Assembly (NCBI GenBank): GCA_900102385.1
Contig: FNBQ01000012.1
Location: 90,812-123,176, forward strand
Source of the DNA: Bacteroidales bacterium KHT7
Lineage (GTDB): Bacteria; Bacteroidota; Bacteroidia; Bacteroidales; Bacteroidaceae
Direction: 5' to 3'
Length of the DNA: 32,365 nucleotides
In this document: positions 27,101-32,365 of the stretch, in pieces
How the letters are laid out: the number at the start of each line of letters is the position of its first letter
How positions within the stretch are numbered: the stretch's first letter is position 1
Notes under the pieces: generated by a model
Seen by the model: only the letters and a program-made list of their open reading frames with translations
Told to the model about the DNA's origin: nothing
Databases searched by the model: none
Made by a program: the position numbers and the translations under genes

Positions 27101-30100
27101 GAGACATCGAACATCGAATATGTTGAGTTCTGGATGCTCGACCCATTCATCTACAACACCGACGGAAGCAACCGGGGCGGCGACTTCTACCTTAACCTCG
27201 GCGAGATTAGCGAGGATATCCTGAAGGACGGGAAGAAGGGCTACGAGAGCGGTCTGCCGATAAGCGATGCCGACAAGAACTACAGCGAAACGGCGTGGGG
27301 ACGCGTTCCGAACACATCGACAAGCGTGGTGTACGCCTTCAACTCTACCGCCGGAGCAAGAACAAAGCAGGATGTAGGCTTCAACGGACTAAGCGACGAC
27401 GATGAGAGGCTCTACCCTGCCTACAAGGCTTATCTCGACGAGATTCGCGGCAAGGTAAGTCCTGCGGTTTACGACTCTATTTACAGCGACCCTGCAAACG
27501 ACGACTATCACTACTTCCGCGGAAGCGACTACGACAGTCAGCGCGTGGGCATCCTCGACCGCTACCGCCGCATAAACAACCCGTCGGGCAACTCGCCTGA
27601 ATCGGGCAGCAACGGCGAGAAGTACGACACGGCATACAAGAGCGTGCCTGATACCGAGGATAAGAACTCAGATTACACAATGAACGAGTACGAGAAGTAT
27701 TTCCAGTATCACATAAGCATACGCCCCGAAGACATGGTTGTAGGCCGCAACTTTATCGTAGACAAGCGCGCCGCCATCTGCAAGGACGACACAAAGGATG
27801 TTTACTGGTATCAGTTCCGCGTTCCGGTTGACGAATACGAGAAGATTGTGGGCAACATAAGCGACTTCTCGAGCATACGCTTTGCCCGAATGTTCCTGAC
27901 TGGATTCGAGCAGCCGATAATACTCCGCTTTGCAACGCTCGACCTTGTGCGAAGCGACTGGCGAACCTACGACCAGAAACTCTACACCGCCGATGCTCCT
28001 GCAACAAACGCAACCCTGCTGATGAGCGCGGTAAACATCGAGGAGAACAACGACAAGACTCCTGTAAACTACGTTCTTCCTCCGGGAATAAGCCGTGTGC
28101 TCGACCCAAGCCAGAGCCAACTTACGCAGAACAACGAGCAGGCTCTGAGCCTCGTTGTAAAGAATCTGTCGAGCGGCGATGCCCGCGCCGTTTACAAAGG
28201 CACTAACATCGACCTTCGCCAATACAAGCGCATACAGATGTACGCTCATGCCAACGCCCTCGAAAACGACGTGACCAATCTGACTGACAATCAGATTAGC
28301 ATGTTCGTCCGCCTCGGCTCTGACTACAAGAACAACTATTACGAATACGAGATTCCGCTCGTCCTCACTCCCGAAGGTAAGTACCACGAGGAGAGCGGAC
28401 GCACATCGGTATGGCCGGATGCCAACTACATGGACGTTGAGTTCAGCAAATTCACCAAGATAAAGAAGGCACGCAATAAAGCCCGTAACGACGGAAACGT
28501 GAACTTCAACAACCTTTACAGCGAGTACGACCCCGAACACCCAAACAACAAGATAAGCATTATGGGTAACCCGACGCTGGGCGAGATTAAGACAATAATG
28601 ATTGGTCTGCGCAACAACAGCCGCGAGGTAAAGAGTGCCGAGGTATGGGTAAACGAACTACGCCTGAAAGGCACGGAGAACGAAGGCGGATGGGCTGCAC
28701 AGGGCAATCTGAGTATGCAACTTGCCGACCTTGGCTCGGTATCGCTGCAAGGACACTACGAGAGCGCAGGCTACGGCGGACTGGAGCAGACGCTTGCCGA
28801 ACGACGCACGGACGACTACTTCCAGTATGCCGTTACAACATCGTTCGAACTGGGCAAACTCGTTCCTGAGAAGGTGAAACTGAGTATGCCGCTCTACTAC
28901 TCGTTCACAAAGGAGAGAACAATGCCGAAGTACAATCCGTTCGATACGGACATGCTTCTGAAAGACTCGTACGCACTCTGTGCCGATAAGCAGGAGAAGG
29001 ACTCGCTCGAACATCTCACGACGACGATTTCAACCTTCAGCAACCTGAGTTTCAGCAACGTCAAGTTCAACATAGCAAGCAAGAACCCTATGCCTTACGA
29101 CCCTGCCAACTTCTCGTTCAGTTTCAGCCGAAGCATGAAGTACAACAGCGGCGAGAACACCGACTGGGAGAAGGAACTCGACTGGAAGGGACTCGTAAGT
29201 TATAACTACGCGCCAAGCTACAAGCCTTGGCAGCCGTTCAGCAAGATAAAGAGCAAGAGCAAGTGGTACAGAATACTGAAGGAATTCAACCTTAACTATC
29301 TGCCTCAGAGCATCTCTGTCTCGTCCGACATCAGCCGCCACTACTACGAGTTGCAGGAACGCGACATCGAGGCTCTCACAGCCGGCGAGCGCAGCAATCT
29401 GCCAATAAGTTTTGCCGACCAGTTCCTCTTTAACCGCGAGATGAACGTGCGATGGGATTTGACGAAGAATCTGCACATGAACCTAACCACCGCCACTCAT
29501 GCCGAGATTGAAGAACCGTACGTTGCGGTGAACAAGGACCTATATCCCGATGAGTACACGGCTTGGAAGGACTCGGTAAAGACGAGCATCATGCATTGGG
29601 GTCGTCCGCTCGACTATCAGCAGACATTCACGGCAAGCTTCCAGAGTCCGCTGAACAAACTGCCTTGCTTCGACTGGATAAATGCCGACGCAAGCTACAA
29701 CTCGTCGTACAACTGGGAGCGCGGCACCGAGGACGAGGACGGCAACAGTTACGGCAACACCATTAACATGCAGCGCACCATTAACATGAACGGAAAACTG
29801 AACTTCGAGACTCTCTACAACAAAATTCCGTTCCTGAAAGAGGTGAACCAGAAGTTTGCACGCATACAGCGCAAAAGCAACAATCAGCCAAAGAAGAAGG
29901 GCAACGCACCTGCGGCAAGCAAGCCGGGCAACTCAAAGAGGTTTACCAAAGAGGTTACGCTGTCTAAAAACAAGCCGCTGACTCTGCTGCACAACCGCAA
30001 GAGCAAACGCCTCATCGTAACTGCCACCACAAAGGACGGCAAGGAATATCCTATAAAGTACAAGGTAGTAAACGAGAACAAGATTGACATTACGAACAAC

Positions 30101-31645
30101 GACTCGGTAAGGGTAAAGGTTTCGGTTACAGCCAAAGAGCCTCTCGAGAACAAGGCGTGGTTCAAGACGGCGCAGTATGTGGCACGCGGCCTGATGATGG
30201 TACGCAACGCAAGCATCAGTTACCGCAACACCTACGCCATGTCGCTTCCGGGATTTGCCCCTGAGGTGGGCGACTTCTTCGGACAGCGCAAGGGCGACAT
30301 CATGGCGCCGGGTATGGGCTTTGCCTTCGGAATGGTGGGCGATGGATACATTCAGAGAGCGCACGACAACGGCTGGCTGATGGGCAACGACAGTCTGTCA
30401 TCGCCTGCAACGACAAACCTTAGCGAGGACCTTCAGATTAAGGTAACACTCGAGCCTGTGCGCGAGTTCAAGATAGACCTTAACGCAAGCCGAACGGTGA
30501 GCCGCGCACGAAGCATAGAATATATGTACAGCGGAATGCCCGAGACACGAAGCGGAACGCTCAACATGACCATCGTGTCGCTGAAATCGGCCTTCGCAAG
30601 CAGCGGAAACGTAAACAACGGATATTACAGCACAACGTTCAACCAGTTCCTAAACAACCTCGATATCATCCAGAAGCGAATAGAGGCGCGATATGCGGGG
30701 GCTACATATCCTAACGGAACATCGCTGGCGGGACAGACGTTCGATGCCAACAACGGAACGGTGAACAAATATTCTGCCGACGTAATGATTCCGGCGTTCC
30801 TCTCAGCCTACAGCAAGGGCAACGCCATGACGTCGCCACTCGATATCTTCCCTACCCTGAGCCAGATGATGCCAAACTGGAAGTTCACCTACTCGGGCTT
30901 GGGCAAACTAAGCTTCTTCAGAAGGTACTTCAAGAGCGTTAACATCACTCACGGATACAAGAGCATCTTCAGCATCGGAAGCTACAACACGTTCTCTACC
31001 TTCCAGCAGTACATGGGCGAGAACATGGGCTTCGTTACCGATGTGGCAACGGGAAACCCTGTTCCGAGCAGCATGTTCGACGTGAGCACATGCTCTATCA
31101 ACGAGTCGTTCTCGCCTCTCATCGGACTGAACGTAACGCTGCACAACAATCTTACGGCAAAGGTCGAGATGAAGAAGACGCGCATACTTAACCTTAGCAT
31201 GGCTTCGACCCAGATTGTGGAGACAACGAGCGACGACCTCGTGTTTGGCGCAGGCTACAAGATTGTGGACTTCAAGTTCTTCGGAGGTCACAAGGTGATG
31301 AAGGACAAGAAGAGCAAGAAAAAGGATGCGGGCAACAGCGAAGAGAGCACCGCGCCGGCAAAGAGGAGCCGCAACCGCGTGAGCACCGACCTTAACATTC
31401 GTGCCGACTTCTCGCTGCGCACGCAGAACGCACTCTGCCGAAACATCAGCACGGCTCTGACAACAGCCAACAGCGGAAGCAAGGCGATAAAACTGAGCAT
31501 AAGCGCAGACTACACGTTCAACCGTCTGCTAACGATGAGCGCGTATTACGACCGCCAGCGAAACGTGCCGCTAATAAGCACAACGGCATATCCAACCACA
31601 ACGGTCGATTTCGGTCTGAGTATGAAGTTCTCGCTCACCCGATAA
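24161..31645 (+). CDS. sprA: T9SS outer-membrane translocon SprA (Sov)
   Basis: This 2,494-aa protein forms the giant outer-membrane barrel through which type IX secretion substrates cross; the Flavobacterium SprA barrel has 36 strands. The ATG at 24161 is preferred over a TTG at 24158. A signal-like stretch (about 8-26, AAVLSALVSLASANWA) is followed by a plug/periplasmic N-terminal region and long runs of amphipathic beta strands with alternating charged and aromatic residues to a terminal strand (VDFGLSMKFSLTR). SprA-typical passages include FSADNYDENRHFFLAQYFRD and the family's repeated KINLSLNGKVGDKMKMN-like strands. Lysine-rich linkers occur near residue 1905 and 2385. A 16-bp DNA palindrome lies inside codons about 54-67. 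The gene is co-transcribed with ruvA. Homology is clear along the whole length. Confidence 0.95.
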   Translation: MIGFRQWNKAAVLSALVSLASANWAINILTPEARIKTALNNDINSEYKAQADSDSLAHPRFGVSKTVAMEQDELKENASDLKSPDNLKTEAEYNEKGNYYRVGNKLGNSFLNTPFIMSVNEYGQWRERQAMRAFFKQKNDSAFVAKGKDKFDFSDMHFDLGPAEKIFGKGGVQIKTQGSAEIKLGGNYKNTENPSLPLRSRRTFGLDFDEKINLSLNGKVGDKMKMNLNYNTDATFDFDTKKIKLQYEGKEDEIIKLLEGGNVSFPSNNSLISGASSLFGIRADMQFGKLKLQTVVSQKNSTSISVSSKGGAQTTPFEFSADNYDENRHFFLAQYFRDTYNANMAKLPNIMSGINITRVEVWVTNKNGSYTSPRNIVAFTDLGEGRHLSNPNWGGGSANPSNTSNTLYSTVSQIQTARDIEQVSTTLDGFNNLEGGVDYEKIENARMLTSSEYTLNSNFGFISLKSTLQTDQVLAVAFEYTYGGQTYQVGEFSTDIKDSNSALLVKLLKSTSNSPKSGTWKLMMRNVYSLGAYSMQKEKFRLDIKIQSDTTGIYSNYLPEIEFKDKTLLRLLGCDRLDNSNKSNPNGYFDYIEGYTVNSSTGRVYFPVVEPFGEDLKNAIIKGGASEATANKYCFSELYDSTKTVAKQIAEKNKFMLAGQYKASSGSEIQLGSMNIPQGSVVVTAGGVTLTENTDYTVDYGLGVVTIINQSIIDAGTSVNVSLESNTEYSLQRKTMLGMNWEYTFNKDFIIGGTLQHMSEKPLTTKVSMSEEPLNNSVVGFNVSYKKESQWLTNMIDKLPFVNTSAPSSINFTGEYARLFAGSPSGTQGGASYIDDFEYTKNGIDIRTPTAWSICSTPSDFEESKLSNDVRYGFNRAALSWYYIDPLFTRRSSSLTPSYIKSDTKQLSNHYVREVYEREIYPNKDTNVGETTTLSILNLAYYPSERGPYNLDPDLTYEGKLNNPSKRWGGMMRKLDTNDFETSNIEYVEFWMLDPFIYNTDGSNRGGDFYLNLGEISEDILKDGKKGYESGLPISDADKNYSETAWGRVPNTSTSVVYAFNSTAGARTKQDVGFNGLSDDDERLYPAYKAYLDEIRGKVSPAVYDSIYSDPANDDYHYFRGSDYDSQRVGILDRYRRINNPSGNSPESGSNGEKYDTAYKSVPDTEDKNSDYTMNEYEKYFQYHISIRPEDMVVGRNFIVDKRAAICKDDTKDVYWYQFRVPVDEYEKIVGNISDFSSIRFARMFLTGFEQPIILRFATLDLVRSDWRTYDQKLYTADAPATNATLLMSAVNIEENNDKTPVNYVLPPGISRVLDPSQSQLTQNNEQALSLVVKNLSSGDARAVYKGTNIDLRQYKRIQMYAHANALENDVTNLTDNQISMFVRLGSDYKNNYYEYEIPLVLTPEGKYHEESGRTSVWPDANYMDVEFSKFTKIKKARNKARNDGNVNFNNLYSEYDPEHPNNKISIMGNPTLGEIKTIMIGLRNNSREVKSAEVWVNELRLKGTENEGGWAAQGNLSMQLADLGSVSLQGHYESAGYGGLEQTLAERRTDDYFQYAVTTSFELGKLVPEKVKLSMPLYYSFTKERTMPKYNPFDTDMLLKDSYALCADKQEKDSLEHLTTTISTFSNLSFSNVKFNIASKNPMPYDPANFSFSFSRSMKYNSGENTDWEKELDWKGLVSYNYAPSYKPWQPFSKIKSKSKWYRILKEFNLNYLPQSISVSSDISRHYYELQERDIEALTAGERSNLPISFADQFLFNREMNVRWDLTKNLHMNLTTATHAEIEEPYVAVNKDLYPDEYTAWKDSVKTSIMHWGRPLDYQQTFTASFQSPLNKLPCFDWINADASYNSSYNWERGTEDEDGNSYGNTINMQRTINMNGKLNFETLYNKIPFLKEVNQKFARIQRKSNNQPKKKGNAPAASKPGNSKRFTKEVTLSKNKPLTLLHNRKSKRLIVTATTKDGKEYPIKYKVVNENKIDITNNDSVRVKVSVTAKEPLENKAWFKTAQYVARGLMMVRNASISYRNTYAMSLPGFAPEVGDFFGQRKGDIMAPGMGFAFGMVGDGYIQRAHDNGWLMGNDSLSSPATTNLSEDLQIKVTLEPVREFKIDLNASRTVSRARSIEYMYSGMPETRSGTLNMTIVSLKSAFASSGNVNNGYYSTTFNQFLNNLDIIQKRIEARYAGATYPNGTSLAGQTFDANNGTVNKYSADVMIPAFLSAYSKGNAMTSPLDIFPTLSQMMPNWKFTYSGLGKLSFFRRYFKSVNITHGYKSIFSIGSYNTFSTFQQYMGENMGFVTDVATGNPVPSSMFDVSTCSINESFSPLIGLNVTLHNNLTAKVEMKKTRILNLSMASTQIVETTSDDLVFGAGYKIVDFKFFGGHKVMKDKKSKKKDAGNSEESTAPAKRSRNRVSTDLNIRADFSLRTQNALCRNISTALTTANSGSKAIKLSISADYTFNRLLTMSAYYDRQRNVPLISTTAYPTTTVDFGLSMKFSLTR
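24321..24360. repeat. 16-bp perfect palindrome inside sprA
   Basis: ACAGTCTTGCTCACCC (24321-24336) and its exact complement (24345-24360) surround an 8-base loop. It falls in the variable N-terminal part of SprA, just after the predicted signal region, and encodes an in-frame stretch SLAHPRFGVSKTV. Such a long perfect inverted repeat in coding sequence is uncommon. Confidence 0.85.
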
Positions 31646-31648
31646 GGG

Positions 31649-31705
31649 CTTTTTGCGAGGAAAATGCAGAAAATGCAATATTTTCCTTATTTTTCTCGCA
31701 AAAAG
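31649..31705 (+). terminator. possible hairpin terminator after sprA
   Basis: CTTTTTGCGAG (31649-31659) pairs with CTCGCAAAAAG (31695-31705), with an inner GAAAAT/ATTTTC stem. It starts 4 bp after the sprA stop. Only a TTTT follows, and that TTTTG also serves as the -33 of the tRNA promoter. Confidence 0.4.
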
Positions 31706-31737
31706 TTTTGGAGATTTCAAAATTCCTTGTATCTTTG
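31706..31737 (+). promoter_or_regulatory. promoter of tRNA-Lys
   Basis: TTTTG (31706-31710), a 19-nt spacer and TATCTTTG (31730-31737) match the Bacteroidetes -33/-7 consensus exactly. They sit about 20 bp upstream of the tRNA. Confidence 0.8.
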
Positions 31738-31756
31738 CACCCGCAAACAAGGAAAT

Positions 31757-31829
31757 GCGTTCTTAGCTCAGTTGGTAGAGCAACTGACTCTTAATCAGTG
31801 GGTCCAGGGTTCGATCCCCTGAGAGCGTA
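31757..31829 (+). tRNA. tRNA-Lys (anticodon CTT)
   Basis: This is a 73-nt cloverleaf: acceptor GCGTTCT/AGAGCGT with G-U pairs, D arm GCTC/GAGC, anticodon stem ACTGA/TCAGT around loop CTCTTAA (anticodon CTT), variable loop GGGTC, T arm CAGGG/CCCTG with loop TTCGATC, and discriminator A. The 3' CCA is not encoded. Confidence 0.96.
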
Positions 31830-31834
31830 CAAAA

Positions 31835-31873
31835 AGAAGGTTGATTTTTAATCAGCCTTCTTTTTTTGTTTTT
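31835..31873 (+). terminator. rho-independent terminator of tRNA-Lys
   Basis: AGAAGGTTGATT (31835-31846) pairs with AATCAGCCTTCT (31850-31861) with one G-U pair and a 3-nt loop. A T-rich tract (31861-31873) follows. Confidence 0.9.
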
Positions 31874-32072
31874 TACCGCACCACCCTTTCTGCCGAATTC
31901 TTGCGTCCCTTCGGTAGCAAGATTCTGTGCTAATATCCAAATTTTGCATAGGAAAAATAGGACATTTTAACAAAAGGGAAAAAGAAAACGGATTAGCACA
32001 TGAGATTTAGTACCTGATTTGTGACCAGGTATCGCCGCAGTATATTTTCTATGGTTAAATTTCCTTTAATGA
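31874..32072. other. gene-free stretch between tRNA-Lys and the transposase
   Basis: I see no gene here. There are two weak inverted repeats (GTGCTAAT/ATTAGCAC at 31927-31934 and 31992-31999; TACCTG/CAGGTA at 32011-32016 and 32026-32031). The end of the insertion sequence must lie somewhere here, but I cannot place its terminal repeat with only one end visible. Confidence 0.5.
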
Positions 32073-32365
32073 TTATCCGCAATTCGCCCTGCCGTTATAC
32101 AATTTGTGCTCAAACGTAGGCTTATACGAAACGGCAGCGATAACTAACCGGTCGAACATCCTGTCACCGAAATATTTACGGTTGAATTTGTAGCAGAATT
32201 CATTCAAGTATTCTTGAAGAAACTCCTCCTTGATTCCGTGATACATGTCTGTGAACAACGACTTGGCGTTTGAAATGGCGATATGTACCCACGGAAGAAC
32301 CTTTGGAGCATTGCACCCGCGGACCGTCTGCCGTTCCGACTTTGACACAGCTTTCTCGACTGTCG
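32073..32365 (-). CDS. IS1595-family (ISXO2-like) transposase, C-terminal part, cut by window edge
   Basis: The reading frame is open to the last base of the window, so only the C-terminal ~97 residues are visible; an apparent GTG start at 32348 is not the real start. The motif LPWVHIAISNAKSLF, followed by the YHGIKEEFLQEYLNEFCYKF region and FGDRMFDRLV, is characteristic of the ISXO2-like DDE transposase domain of IS1595 elements. The conserved N and K of the SNAK segment belong to its catalytic signature. It catalyses cut-and-paste or copy transposition of its own element. Whether the full gene is intact cannot be seen. Confidence 0.85.
   Translation of the reverse strand, partial: TVEKAVSKSERQTVRGCNAPKVLPWVHIAISNAKSLFTDMYHGIKEEFLQEYLNEFCYKFNRKYFGDRMFDRLVIAAVSYKPTFEHKLYNGRANCG

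Noticed and set aside
32011-32031. TACCTG...CAGGTA as the terminal inverted repeat of the insertion sequence.
   Set aside because: It is a self-contained small hairpin. A terminal repeat must match the other end of the element, which lies outside the window.

Overview
The window reads as a chromosomal segment of a Bacteroidales bacterium, most likely a Prevotella-like gut or rumen species. The evidence is Bacteroidetes-type promoters (-33 TTTG, 19-20 nt, -7 TAnnTTTG), a ruvA-sprA pair (SprA is the outer-membrane translocon of the type IX secretion system), clustered secreted GH2 glycosidases, a fimbrillin-like lipoprotein, DUF3857 transglutaminase-like proteins, and a C-terminal GVYIHNGKKVVVK-type tail on one secreted protein. 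The assignment is inferred from gene content only.

Left part, minus strand. Positions 1-346 hold an 11-bp tandem repeat array, a perfect hairpin, a short dispersed repeat and a rho-independent terminator. That terminator closes a tight four-gene glycoside hydrolase operon read leftward from 13388 to 347: a GH67/GH115-like protein of unclear family, a giant beta-propeller-GH2-malectin-CBM fusion, a LacZ-type beta-galactosidase, and a second GH2 enzyme. All four carry signal peptides and gaps are 13-15 bp. There is no SusC/SusD pair or regulator in the window, so this looks like the enzyme arm of a glycan (possibly pectin-type) utilisation system. Upstream on the same strand are two full DUF3857 proteins, one with an intact Cys-His-Asp triad and one with Asn in place of Cys, preceded by a short internally deleted paralogue.

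Middle part, minus strand (18031-23180), is the most interesting. Two transcripts start from promoters sharing a duplicated 106-bp promoter/leader. Transcript A encodes a secreted protein, a 61-aa peptide with a conserved KPAM-VVKLQ-HLL-GS leader and a variable tail, a PF14907-type nucleotidyltransferase, and a His-type S24/S26 signal-peptidase-like protein. Transcript B encodes a 26-aa signal-peptide remnant, a 54-aa paralogue of the small peptide, and a fimbrillin-like/DUF1566 lipoprotein. I propose a candidate peptide-maturation (RiPP-like) system: conserved leader, variable core, one putative modifying enzyme and one putative leader protease. The promoter in front of the truncated DUF3857 gene shares the same -7 variant and an almost identical 20-bp upstream element, suggesting the three transcripts are co-regulated.

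Right part, plus strand. ruvA and sprA (2,494 aa) form an operon, followed by tRNA-Lys(CTT) with its own promoter and terminator. The window ends inside an IS1595-family transposase on the minus strand.
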